A stretch of DNA of 64,000 nt from Beroe ovata (Eukaryota > Ctenophora > Nuda > Beroida > Beroidae): NCBI GenBank assembly GCA_946803715.1, contig CAMPET010000001.1, positions 489,952 to 553,951 on the forward strand, in the 5' to 3' direction. Below, piece after piece: positions 26,518-40,100 of the stretch. The notes below the pieces were generated by a model. The model made no database searches, was not told the DNA's origin, and saw nothing but the letters and a program-made list of their open reading frames with translations. The translations under genes were made by a program, and so were the position numbers. Position 1 is the first letter of the stretch, and each line of letters starts with the position of its first letter.

Positions 26518-29196
26518 ATGCCGCCAATATTTGGATTTTTCGGCAAAGTCTCGGCCAAGGGGAAGAAAGCCCTCGCCAACTCGGTTATTTTGCTGATCGC
26601 AAACCTGTTTTTCATCGGTTTATGTGCTTACGGCTTCGTTAGAATCGAGAACAATGAAAAATTCACGTGAGTATGATTGGTATCTGAAACGGGATTCATC
26701 GCAGCATTTTCTCTGTTCTGTCCAAGAAAATTGCGGGAAAGTTCCTCACTGCCCAATGCCCATTGCTTGTTCGAACTCTAGATTTCAGACAACTTTTTGA
26801 TACAGTAAGGTCAGTTGTTTGACACCAGTTCCAGAAAGGACCCCCTATGAGGCTCCTAACCCCCCAACCCCCAGGGCAAAGCGATTAGAACCTCTCCAAG
26901 ATGCCCGTGACAGTCTTCTTTATTTCCTGGGACCAGATTTAAATGAAACCGAGGACCCCTGGGTTTCTCATCATCCAAGTCATCAAGGTAAGGGGATGCC
27001 ACTTTCGGCTTGGATAAACTACTTTTGAGAACCTTTTTATTGACTGAGTCCAGCTATTTTTTCTGCAAAATAGGAATGAAATTTTCAATGTTGAGGGCCG
27101 TCCAATTCCCCGTTTCCATGCCTTCTTGATTAGACCCTCAAAACCCCGTCGTCGCTCAAAATTCCGTTCTCCTCCCTCCAGGTTGGTTGGACAAGACATG
27201 GGACAAGATAATGGCGGAGCACAATTCCCGGTGTTTCAAACTGGACAACAAACACACGCAGGCTAACCTGTGGAACTACTGGAGCTCATTCGATTTCTGT
27301 GCCACGGTCCTGACCACCATTGGATACGGCAGTATGTCACCCAGAACACATCTGGGCAAGTGGTTCTGTATCATCTACTCTATTATTGGTGGGTGCCACC
27401 CTTGACACCACCTTCTCATGACATGCAGTAGCTCTTTGACAGAACTTTTGCCTTTACACCACCGATATATTGCTCGTTGAGTCAACGTTGATCTTGACAC
27501 CACTATTTCGTGACATAAATGTAGTGCACCAATTGTTGATACCACTTCTTACACTGTGTTGACACACCACCTACATCTTGACACCACTCTTCAGGTATTC
27601 CAATCATGGCAATGTACCTAGCACTGTTCTCGAAGGGAATTGTGGCCCTTGTACAAAGTGTCATCACGCTCTTCTCCAACGTGATGGTGTCCATCAACCG
27701 CTCATTCCAGGTATTGCAGTCGTAGTTGCCTTGACAACCACACAGTATATCCCTGACAACCACACAGTATATCCCTGACGACCACACTCGTATCCTTGAC
27801 AACCACACCCGTATCTCTGACAACCATACATTTTGCTTGACAACCACACCCGTGTCCCTGATAGTGATAACCACTGAAAAACTACCTGAAGACCACGCCA
27901 TAGTTTCCCTGACAACCACACCCTAACAACCATTTATCATATCTCCATTTCAGCTGAGTGACATGCTAACCCGAGTGTTCTCTCTACTGGTTCTACTTGG
28001 AGCACTCATTATCTTTGTCTGCATGTGGAGTGGGGTGAGTGAAAAAACGCATACGATTTCGAATTTGTGAATCTTCTTTTTTGTAACTATCAATTTTTGG
28101 ATTTATAGTCAGTGCTTTCAAAAGAATTTAACTGTCTGGGTCATCTTTAGTTTGAGTAGCCATGTTTTTTTGCAGATCCTAAACAAATCTAACCCCTCTG
28201 ACGGCTTTGTGAAATGTGTCTACTTCTACGTCATCACCCTGACAACTGTGGGACTCGGTGACATTTCCATGACAGAGGCGCAACCCTTTGTTCTTATCAG
28301 AGTTCTCTTCCTTTTCTGTGTCGGTGTGTATGCCACGTTACTTTTGCACGTCATATTGTCACGTGATTTGATTCATCATGTGATCAAAGAGAGCAGAATA
28401 AGCTCTCCTTCCAGAACATACATTTTACAACTTAGAAATAGAATTCGGTATTTTCGACATGTTCTACCTTAACCAAACTGAGGTGTGACCTCACTTCTGG
28501 CACAGTTCCAGCAAATTCTCCACAGGTTTGACCCTGGTCACCGCTGTGTTCAACGCTCTGAGATCCGTCTCTGCTGCTCATACCAGGTAACAGAGTTGTA
28601 AACGATGTTTTGTGCAAGTTTGTTCTTGAACACTCCTGCGCAACGTTTTTTGATAGTTCATTTTCAAGCTGATCTGCTCAATAACGACTATCAGGATTAT
28701 AACAAACTGGCAACGATCAATACCATGACCTCACGTAGCACTGTTCGATCCACATATCCTCTCCTTTCCCCTGCAGAATGTTGAAAGACGAGGGTCGCCG
28801 TCTCACTAACAAAGCTCAGGAGGTTGTTTTGGACAAGGCCAACAATTTCATAGCTCGGCGAGCTACTAACGGGGACGGACAACTTGAGCCACTGACCAGC
28901 CACCAGGAGAACAACTTTTGTAAGTGTCAAGGAGTTTGTTCGATGATTTATGCGTAGAGTTTGCTTTAAAACTTGGACTCTTGTAGATTTTGACCATGTC
29001 TTTGAGGTCGCGTGCCAGACTAAAAGTTTGGCAAAATTTGAGGGATCAGTTTAGATGCTGTCGTCAGTTACGATGAACCGTTTCCTTTTCAGCTGAGAAT
29101 GACCACGTGGAGACGACCTTTACCCTGGGTAACCATGACGACGCAGAGGCTGGATTCAATAGCAAAGGATACCGCCAGTTTGATAACAACTCCTGA
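26518..29196 (+). CDS. Two-pore-domain (K2P) potassium channel, TWIK-like (9 coding exons, 393 aa)
   Basis: Forms a dimeric background K+ channel in the plasma membrane (family knowledge). Exons: 26518-26666, 26815-26987, 27182-27388, 27595-27710, 27954-28034, 28176-28323, 28526-28586, 28777-28919, 29093-29196. They total 1182 nt with all phases closing. M1 is at about 19-41 (SVILLIANLFFIGLCAYGF); a long cap loop (42-140) holds the N-glycosylation sequon NET; P1 carries TIGYG at 153-157; M2 is at about 168-190; M3 at 218-242; P2 carries TVGLGD at 266-271; M4 at about 281-304. M4 is made by joining exon 6 (VLFLFCV) to exon 7 (GLTLVTAVFNALR). The C tail is short, polar and acidic. The GLGD second filter is as in TWIK channels, so TWIK-like is the best guess; the exact paralogue is open. 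The start is uncertain: the frame is open up to an ATG at 26455, but a TTTCAG acceptor at 26503-26508 followed in phase 0 by the codons for SRG-M suggests the ATG at 26518 may be an internal Met preceded by an upstream exon. Confidence 0.92.
27390..27595 (+). repeat. Degenerate TTGACACCAC array in K2P intron 3
   Basis: CTTGACACCACC, GATCTTGACACCACT, GTTGATACCACTT and ATCTTGACACCACT fill this intron at irregular spacing. The array belongs to the same motif family as those at 45.4, 58.2 and 60.6 kb. Confidence 0.7.
27715..27935 (+). repeat. CTGACAACCACAC tandem array in K2P intron 4
   Basis: Units such as TTGACAACCACAC-GTATCC-C are repeated about nine times with small changes across most of the intron. 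It is related to the GACACCAC family but uses GACAACCAC. Confidence 0.85.
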
Positions 29197-31543
29197 ACAC
29201 ACCAACACACCCACCCTACCCTTCACTCACGAAAGAAGGTGGGTATTGAGAGAAAAACCAGTTTGGCAATTGTTCATTTCAGCGGGAGGGTCAATATGTT
29301 ATTGTTATGTTCCAAAATTCATTCTTACCTAATTTCAGGAGCCCGAACTTAATACTTATCAAATCACCGTTTTCGAGCGAGCTACTATAGTACTATACAA
29401 CGGAAATGTAGGGCGCCTGTCCGTTACACCATGACCAAGCAACTGACTAGTAATAACATGCAAAATGAACTCGGTATATTATCAGAAACTTAGTTGTTGT
29501 TGTACATCATGGCCCTCGTTTTGAGAGGTCTCTTAAAGTAAGGGAATGAAAGTTATATTCCCGGAAAATTTTGAATGAGCAGGGGTTATTTTAGCTGCTC
29601 AGAAATGTGGTTCTTTTATCATCTTAAGTCATCCGTGTCGAGATGGTCTATATATGAAAACGGTCTCCATAGAAATAATGGAAAGATTGAACTAAAACTA
29701 AAAACGTATAAGTATTACTAACTAAGAACTGAGTGAGCAACTGCAGTGGTGCATGTTTAATTTTATGGAGCCGGAGGTCATGGGTTGTCTGGCAATCGAG
29801 ACCACTCTGAGATTACGGGAACGCGTGGCGCTACCTTGTGCACGTGCTTCTCCGTTCCTATGGGGCAGTACGTGCGTGTTCCTGGGTTTCAGAGATTCTC
29901 AAAACCAAATGATCCACCTCTTTTGATCAGATGTGTGAGCAATAATGATTATTGATTGCTAATGCAATATTCATAATCATAGAAAATAACGCGTATTGTT
30001 TAAACATGTCGTTTTCTTGTACACACGTTGCGCGCCCCTACACCCTATTCTATTTTGAAAAGTCGTAGAAAACCACGGAGACGCGCGGCGCGCGGAGTAT
30101 TTGCGTCACAGCAGCGCACTATAGGCCAGTTTCGCGAGGTGCGGCACTAGGCAGAATTTGCGACGCGCGCGGATTTGAAAAGTACCCTCTCTTTGACGGC
30201 ATATTTGACAATGTTTTTGCAGTTCCTAAGCTCTGAAATGTGGTTATTTTTGTTCAGCTAAGATTGGAGAATACTGCAGTACCAAAAATGTGCACAATGG
30301 ATCTGATTTACTAGTGTCTGTGAGTTGCCAAAGTAAGGGTATTTTCAGGCCAATATAACTTGTTATTACCAATTATTCCAGAGGTGGGACTCATACCATC
30401 TTTCAGTTTGAGCTTTCAGCTTCAAGATCCAATCAAAATAAATCCGCGGAAAAGCGCGGAACATTGTCAAATCGGCCGTCANTGACAAGAGAAACTCAAA
30501 CAATAAGCAGATAATATTAAGTCAATAATTAACTGATAGACATATCCCGGCAATTGTACTTAAAGTTATAAAACGAATTTTCCCTACCTATACCATGACC
30601 ATTGACCATCGGCGCCGCGCAATTGTTATTCAATATTCCGCCAGCGAGAGTGGAGAGTACTCGGTAGATATAGGGTAAGGGAGTAACCTTTCAGTTTCAG
30701 TCCGGCAACAAATTCAAACTCGAAGATATTGTCTATATAAATAAAAATCACATTAATATTACATTTCACTAATGGAGTCCACCGAGAAAGCCCAAAAACA
30801 CCACTAATAATTGAACTAAGATCTTGATTATAATTGAAGTTGTGATTATGGAGATGGGGCCGGGCCAAACAAAAAATATCGAAAGTTTCAGGCCGAGAGG
30901 ATCAAGCAATTATCAGAACTGATGCCAAAATATGATTATAACATGAAAATAATGAAATGAGTCATTATGATAAATATATTGAATTTGAAATTATATTTAA
31001 ATCAAATATCCATCATTCCATGCGGAGAATACAATGCTAACTACTGCGATTAATATTATTGTTATTATCCATTTCCAATCAGCCGTTGCCTGGTAAGTAA
31101 ATGGTAACTGCAAATTCCAATTTAAATTCAATATATTCATTATTCAACTATGAAAAGTTATATGCATAGTCGTTGGTTTTACCTTCAATAAAAACCATAA
31201 ACATTTATCGTAAATTTAAAAAAATAAAACAGAAATACCAAGTCCAAGCATTATATACGTCCATTGTCACACGGGGAATAAATTTGAAGGAGAGAAACAA
31301 TCGAAAAGTCCATGAGGAAAAACTGCGTTCAGTTTTTCAAATATAACAATCAACTTTCAATACTATTTGACCTACTATATATCAATCGGCACCGCGATAA
31401 TATGATGATCATGAAGGCACTGTAAGAGTAGCTTGAATTCCGAAGGAGCATTTTCAGGAAAATAGTGAATACTGCACGTTGCGTTGGAAACCAACCATTA
31501 GCAGGATGAGCAATATAAAGATGTGAACAATGATGTCGGAATA
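29197..31543. other. Convergent intergenic region between K2P and the acidic-protein gene
   Basis: Both flanking genes end here, so it should hold two 3' UTRs. An AATAAA at 30437-30442 (+) could serve K2P but is 1.2 kb past the stop. A CpG-rich GCGCGGCGCG patch lies at 30080-30180. No frame with family features. Confidence 0.5.
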
Positions 31544-34500
31544 TTAGGAGACGTTTTCGAGTGGCGAATTGTCCGTTCCCGGTTTCGGTGCCCTTGTCAG
31601 AGTTCCGTAACCCGGTTTGGCGGAGGCGGAACCGGATGATGCCGCCTGCTGCTGCTGCTTCACCCGGCTTAGTACATTCAGCACGACGCTAGATTTCTGA
31701 AAGCACCCACGTGACACGTATAATAATGAGAGGCAATGCTGAAGATTATCTACTTTAGCAGCTGCAACATGGGCAACATTGATTGAACAAGGGCATGGAA
31801 CAGCAGGGTGTTGACGAATAGTGGTATCGATCGTTTTCAATTCATCCAGAAAAAATGCGCTGTTTTATTTCGCCAACACCCTGTATAACAATTATCACGA
31901 AATTCTCTCTCCTCCTTGAACAACCTAGAGCTCTAGAAAACTACTATACTCTGTAGTTTTCAGAGAACTACTCAGCCACAAGGGATTGTATCTAGCCGAA
32001 AGGGGCTCCCTAGGTTGTTCTGAAAGAAGGAGAAACAGAAGGGAGTGTCACACTTACTGTACAATTGCGTCACACTGACGAGGGAGTTGTTCGGGGCAGT
32101 TGCATCATGCTCCCACTTCCACTCCCACGCTGTCCTGGGATAAAGTTACACGATTACAGCTGCTGCACAAAACATGGAACATGGGCTAAAAATGCTGCGC
32201 TCAAAAACATCTCTTTTAGCTAACTATGTGGAAGTTTATTGACCAGTGAATGCTTGAGGTTAACAACATGAAAGCGGCTAAACTATTGTAACATTGCTGC
32301 GAACATTTGCTTCCAGCATACTTATTTGGACATTGACACAATGCATCCTGGGAAGCAAGCATCTTGGCATTCATCATCCCCAGTTTGTATCTAAGTTTGT
32401 ATCCGCTATATTATACGGGTCATTATAAGAGGCTCGTCCAAGTTTCCACATCGTTGCAAATGTCACGCGTTACTGATGTCACGCGTTACTGATGTCGCGT
32501 GATAGCAATGTGATACTGATAGCTTGATCTCACACCGGCCGCAACCGATAGCAGGTTCACTATGGTAAACTCCACGAAATAGCCGTCGTTAGCACAAATG
32601 ATAAATCAAACTGTGTGTCAAAGTGGACTGGAGAATATTACGTTGATAGGTGCCGTGTTGTTTTCCTCCCCCTCTTTCTTCGTTACTTCCTCCTCGTTGC
32701 TAAGGGGCGTGTCCTCGTTGCTAAGGGGCACATCCTCATTGTTGGGCGTATCCTCGGGGGTCTCTGCGTCAGCAGCCTGAACAACGCAAACGAATAGCGG
32801 CGGAATGCAGCATTGCCCGGAACAGAGATATTACACACATGTTGGACTACATAGAATAGCTGAACTAAGTTACCAAGTCCCTTACAACAACTGCAAAGTG
32901 TGCAGTGCACACCCATGAATGCATTGGATAAAAAGGCCAAGGGGGGATGAGCTTATTTGTTCGACTCGACGGTAATTTGAAATGCTTGCTTAGTTCGTGC
33001 AGCAACACGTAGCAGCAACTATGCTCGGAAATTTACAGTAAATAAGCACAATCCATACCTTGTTGTTGTTGACATCTTCTTCCTTCTTTTCTTTCTTCTG
33101 CTTCTTGAAGATGTTGTGGATCTTCTTTTTCTTCTGCTCCTCCGACTTCTGTTCTTCCACCACCTTGTTATCGGTAATAACCTCTTCGGTTTTCTCGGCG
33201 TTCTGAAAAACAGAAGCTTTTAAATCCACTCAATCATCAGAATGCTCGTTACCTATCTGTATCAAGACCTCAGATAAGACGAGATAAGGATTCAAAGAAG
33301 AGGCATTTACAAGTCACCTCTTCTTTTGGGACGATTTCCTCCGCCTTCTCTTCTCCCTCAGTAGTCCGCTTCTCCACCCTCGGCTTCTTGGCGTTCTTGA
33401 AGCTGTTCTTCATCCGACTCACAAAAGTCTCTGGTGGATTGGAAAAAGAGATTATTTTCCAGAAAAACTTGAGAACAATGATTATGAATGTTGACCTGTA
33501 AAGAAACTCCCACGCAAATGATCCAAATCGAACGAGAGCAAGCCCAAACTTCTCACCCTTCTTCGGTTTATCCTCTTCAGCCCCCTCTTGAGCAGCAGGT
33601 GCCTCTTCCACGGCATTCTCCTCTGCTCGTGCCTCCTCAGCAGGTTTAGCCTCTTCCTCTGCATCCGCCGCCTCTTCAACAGCAGTCTCTACAGCGGCGT
33701 TGTCATCGGCAGCTTGCTCAGCAGCGGGGGCGGCAGCTTCCTCTTCAGCACCCTGAGAATTAGGAATCGGATGAAGGAATGAAAATAAAGTTGAAGGGGA
33801 TTCAGTTGAGAAGAATGATCGCGTGAGAAAATTGTTCAAATCTTCTGAGAATTTCGATGTTGCCTATTTTTACCTCTTGACTGGCAGCGTCGTCAGCCTT
33901 TGGTTTCTTCTTGAAGATGGATAGGAAACTTTTCCTCGACTTGGGCTTCTCTTCAGCAGCCTCCTTCTCAGTTGGCTCATCCTCAGCCTAAAAATCAGGA
34001 ATGAGATAAAAATGGTGGAAGTGGCTCCAGGAATGAAGTGGTTTTGGATTAAATTTGTGCGCGCGTTAAAAGCACATCCCGCGCGCGTAGCTGAAAGCGA
34101 CTCGCGTCCGCTCACAAGTCCGATTTTCTCAGCTGAGAAAGTGTGACGCGATAGCGAAATCGAGCATGCATTCACTTTTTCACATTCCACTGTCAAAAAA
34201 AGAACAAACCTTTTCTTTGACATCTTCAGTTTCCTGACAGGCTGGGCACTTCTCTGGTTCCTTCTGAGGGAATGACAATTAGAGATGAAAAACAAAATAA
34301 CAAACTTGATGGCATAACGCTTTATAACACTTTAACAAAACAGCTGTTGTTCTAAAGATTACTGTAACAGAACAAGCTGGGTAGTGATACAGATATATGC
34401 GTGGGAACTGGTAGAGTTCGGATGTTATACAATCCTATATTAAGATTAGAACACCGAGCCAATAAAAGTGATTTACTTTAGACAAGTAACTTCTTGGAAC

Positions 34501-37136
34501 GTTCTATAATGTGCGTCAGCGGGTACAATGAAAACATGATAGGTACAATGAAAAAGATTGTTTCGGTTACCCTTTCTCTAATATAATCCAGCGAGCACAA
34601 TTATTACAGGTTTAGAACATGATCATGCAACAGAACAGAGCGATCATGGCCGGAGAGAGTGACTTTTTGGCACTTTTCCAACATTAAGGTGTAACGGCCG
34701 TGATACCTTTTTCACCCTGTCACCTCGTCCTGTTGATAGCCTCCGTTTGATATTCGCTTTGATACTCGACATCGATATCTTCGTTGCCTAGCAACGGTGA
34801 TTGATAGTTTCTCTTACATCAGTACATCGAACAAGAGCAGGTTTCGGACATTGTCAGTAATCACACCAAAGCACGTTTCAGAGGAATCACATTTCGACAA
34901 AACGGTCAAAAATATTACAAATCGACAAGAGAAACGTCTTAAATCTACACCCAGACAAAACGACAAAATCCTAAAATCATCACAAGAAAGACGTTCACAT
35001 GGAAAAACTCCAATTTTTAGTTGCATCCGATTTTGGAAGTGAAAACTATGTTTTCAATCTACTCAAAGCAAGATTCAAAGATCCCGTTTGAATTGTGTAT
35101 GGTCATGAGTCACAACATAATCATCATATGATGAATATGTACGTAGTAGCAGCATGACCGAAGTCAGATATTTCAATTTAAAATTGGAACATGTTATTGA
35201 GCTAAAGATGTATTCATCGAAGCACGGTGATGATTTTTAAAACAAAAGATGATGCTACGGTCAGGTCGGGATCAGGCTAATGAGACTAATTATTAATTGA
35301 ATGAGATCAACATGTCTATCGGGCAACATGTCTATAAACGGCAAAAAACTACTCCTATCCGAAAATTAACTCTATACACCGCTCAAATAAACGAACTTGA
35401 ACGTTGGAGATATTTGTCGGCTGATACGTGATTATACTTTCTTAGGGAATACTTAACAACGACACGCTTTTAACAAGTTTAAGACCAATGAAATCCGTGG
35501 TAAGTTGGTTTTGTGGTAAGTGTTTGAATAGGGCCAGATCTTGAAGTCTTGCGATTTACATAGTTGTCATACATCGAATAGAATATCAAACTTTCAAAAG
35601 ACTCTGGAACCTCGATATAGAACAACTGTTACGCAAACACATCTGCACAAAATACTAAAATAAGAACTATAGCTTTACAACTTTAGTTTTACAATTAGAT
35701 CCCACACAATACACCGAGGTTGCTAACGTCTATGTAATGACGGGTACTAAATTCTTCATCATCATCCTAAATTGAGGTGGTTACTGGTTAATCTACCGTA
35801 ACTAAGTGGACTTCCGGCCATGTGTGCATGTATGTATCGTGATTTGATGTCGGGCAGACATGACAGGTTAATTTGGTGATCCTGATGCTAATTGCGAGCA
35901 GCATGGATTGTAATAATTGAGATTGGTATTGTAAGGTCGATGTAGTGTTACATAACCTGAGATACTACGTGACAATTCGAAGTCAATTGGTAGAATTAAT
36001 TTCGCCACACAAAAACACAGACATACACAGACACACATACACACTCACACATACTCACACTCACACAGACACACATACACAGTACACACCTCTCCCTCTT
36101 CGACTGGTGTCTCCTCAGTAGTCTCCTCTACAACTGCTGGTTCTGCTTCTGCTTTCGCTTCCTCCTCTTCCGGTTTCGCTTCCTCCTCTTCACCTTCCGG
36201 TTTCGCTTCGGCTTCGCCTTCAGCTGCGGCGGGAGCGGATTCTTCCGCCGATTTGGGCTGAAGGAAAGGAATAAAAATAAGGCAATATGTTGGAAACTAG
36301 ACCATTGGTCCCGAGAAGAGGATCACAGGAAGGGTTCGAAAAAAATGAGCAGTTTCAACAAACCTTCCTTGCTTTCTTGAAGTTCAGTCCTCTCTGGCTG
36401 AGTCGTTTGATGATGTTCCCCTTCTTCTTTTTCTCCTCCCCCTCCCCCTCGACAGCGACCTCGTCTGTTTTGACCTGACGAGAAAACAGTCGATTTTCAG
36501 TAATCCTATTCGTATAGGTATCTGTTTAACAACATCATTCTAAAACCACCAGCTGTTTAATTTGTAATCGAGAGTGACATTCATTGTCATCCAAGTCACA
36601 TATACCACTCTATGAGAGAAGTCTGACAGTTATTACACCGAACTCCCCTATGAAACTGATCTAAGTATATGAAATTTCTGTCATCATCAATGCCGAGAAG
36701 CCTGCCATACGTTCTGTCACTGCTAGCTCTCTATCCGTGAAAGTGTGTGTGTGTGTGTGTGGGTGGCTGGTATAGCCAATATCCAATCTTTATAATGAGC
36801 GCAAGAATATTTCCAAATAAGGGATAATTGCCTATTCAGCGAGTGTAGATCACAGTATGGGTGTTGAAAATGTGTGATTGAAAGAATGATGTGCATGTTA
36901 TACATATCGATCAGCGTGGTTTTTGAGGCTGCATACGTTTGATAATCCACCTACTTTGGGGAAATATCAGGGCGCACACAGACACACAACCACAGACACA
37001 GACACAGACACAGTACACACACAACCACACACACACACACACATACACACANNNNNNNNNNNNNNNNNNNNNNNNNNNNNNNNNNNNNNNNNNNNNNNNN
37101 NNNNNNNNNNNNNNNNNNNNNNNNNNNNNNNNNNNN

Positions 37137-37170
<34 letters not shown>

Positions 37171-40100
37171 TCTCATCAAGAAAGCGTGATCACCTCTCAT
37201 CAGTGTGATGATGAAGTATATGAGTGTACACACATAAGATACACACTCTCTCTCGGACCAGAGACAACGACCACAGAGAATTGCTGACCATCTGGCGACC
37301 ACTACTATACTCAGTCAACTCCCCCCTTCTCTCACGAGTATTATATACTGAGCTCGCCATGAACATCATTACCTGCAGCTGCTACGAGATGCAACATTTT
37401 ACGACTTTTATCCAAATGGCGAATAATGCTGCCGAAAATTACACTATCGCCCGTCATGGACAGGAATTATCGTTGTGTATGGTAATCAATAATTGATCAT
37501 TGATGATTATCCATCCATATAGTCTACAATAAACAAGGTTTTAGACTGATTATTCATCTGTATACTAAACAGTAAACAATAAACAATGATTTAACCCCTT
37601 CCCTGATGAAACAGTTGCAATAGGATGGATTGGGGTACTCCAAAAGAGGCTAAGGGGAGGGTAAGGGGTCCTTAAGCCGCGCTGGAAATCTTGCAGTCAA
37701 CTTTCTTAGCAGTATGATATCATCAACATTCCTGCCACCACTTTTATTGAAAGTGTGGGATGATCTCATGTTATGAGCATCCCACATGGAATTAACAAGA
37801 TTACATTCCATAGTGAAAATTGAGCCGTATATTTTTTCGCGAGGGGAGTGGTGTTAAAATTTTTAGGGTGACATGGGCAAGAAGGGACTAGCAATATCAT
37901 TTTTGACACACATAAACACAGACACAAACACAAACTCTTTTGAACACGCCCATCCAAAACGTTTACACTTCTTATCTCCCTCTCAACTAGAATGTACGAC
38001 ATTCGCAATCAAAAACCATTCATGATAAGTGAGAAACCTTATGAATAATTGAGTGTGCCCAAATCAGTGTGAGATATGCCCAACATAGCACAGGAAACAG
38101 TTTCCAATTGTGTGTGTGTGTGTGTGTGTGTGTTTGAGAGAGTGGGAAGCCGTACGCAATTATACCACAGACTGTTCCGATGTGTGTGTAGGGTTTGAGT
38201 ATTTTGTCAATGATCTTACCACTGATAAGAAATCATTCTTGATCATTGATGTTTTCAAATAACACAAATTAGGGTGATCTGTGTGTTAAGGTGATCTGTG
38301 TGTTACCTGTGTGATCTGTGTGTTACCTGTGTGATTTGGGATGCAAAAACGAACGTGAATAACAGATTACAGAAGTTACCTTAAAAAACTTCGGTGCTCA
38401 GATTTTCATGTAAGGGAATGGGGAGCATCTTCAATCGTACACTTTCCATGAGCATATCACTCAATACGTGTCAGAATGCAATCATAATTTTACCATGTCT
38501 GAATAAGAACGGAAAATTTTCACGTCAAATATAGTGTGACTGAATGAACCCTGAAGGAGTATAATATGCGACGAAGCGTTATTCGGACACCCGATCGTTA
38601 TCAATGCAGGTTGTGATAGAACCCTATTTTCGTGACATTGATTGACCAATGAGAATGCAGGTCCCAACCAATGAAAATGAGGGAATCTGTCACGTGATTC
38701 TCCCCTCAATAATGCGGACTCCTCAGAACATCCTGGATCAGGATCGAGTTTCTATCGATGATAGATGGATGTAGGAACAAGCATATCCGACCATTTCATC
38801 ACTGAATATTATCACTTCGAGTAAAAATTCGTACATGAAATATGAGTTGAACAACTTAGCACTTGGTATGAAGATGTTGCTATAGGATTCTGCAGCCTGC
38901 AAGCATGTCGGTTCTGGACTCGTAGATTCCTCCGATATTGGCAGTTAGCGACATCGTGTTATCAAGTATTGGAGGAGATACGTATCATACATCAAGCTTC
39001 TCCTCATACAATCCCGTCCAGTTTTGTTAAACTCCCCCAACCAACCGATAATAACAACATCCCGTCCATGGTGTTATCGTTGAGTGGAATGTATACAAAC
39101 AACCTCCCTAGACTCTCTCGTGCGAAAATTAGAATAGGTGTTTTAACACTCACACTCTACACGACTCCTTATTGAGAAATGGGTGGCGTTGTTTTTGTTT
39201 TGCATGTTTGGATAGAAAAAACGGGTGCATTTTTTAGATCATGATAGACCCAAAATGAAGAAAAAATAATCTGCTATCATAATCACTATTTACATAGTCA
39301 CTATTATTTATTTCCACTAAATTAATTTCCATAGGGTCCATACATACTGGTGTCAACACAGCTGCTGTTAATGAAATGAAACCCGTGAGTTAATTGTGTA
39401 ACCCCTGTTGTAAGTGGCACATAGAGAGAGAGAGAGAAATATGCCGAAACCACCTGTTTCACCCCTCTCTTCCCCCCGTACGGCCGTACACAGGTTTTCT
39501 GTGAGTGTGTGTGTGTGTTCTGTGTACCGGGTGTGTACAGTGTGTGTCAGTGTGTGTAGGTTATGAAATTGAAATCACACGATCACCGTCACGCAATCGA
39601 GCGACACTCCCATATTGCCGAGACTAATTATTCCTTATATGGAGTTCGGAAAAATCCTCTCACTCTACAATAATGGAAAAAAGATATATACTCAAGGTGT
39701 TCACCGACCAATTAGTTAATTAAACTATGATTGATTGAAAACAGGGCGTGGGATATCGATAATATCGCAGAAATATTCCTCTCGCAAACTAGATTTTTCT
39801 CGGAATTCGAGTTCGAGGAATCTCCAAATGTTTCAATTCCTCCACAGGTAAGTTATAAAAGTTGCAATTTGAGAGTTCACGCCTTTGAAATCCTTTTATC
39901 ACAGTGATCTAATTATCGGAGAAATTTGTATCACAAATTATTGCACCGTGGATTGGTATCTAAAATTATGTGAGAATATTATGAAAACGAAGTCTCACAT
40001 AAATTGGTTTTTATCTCCCCTGATTTTATTCCAGAATCCGTGATCAAAGGCAACTTTTATTCTGGAACCTACCAGATAACATCCGAGAAAGCCGTCTATA

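Noticed and set aside
33270-33839. 189-codon minus-strand frame as a single gene
   Set aside because: It reads through an intron between exons 11 and 12 of the acidic-protein gene; splicing at 33557/33430 gives better continuity and phase.
36911-37302. Frames across the 37-kb gap, and Cys-Val or Thr-His peptides elsewhere
   Set aside because: Translations of CA/GT repeats and Ns, not proteins.
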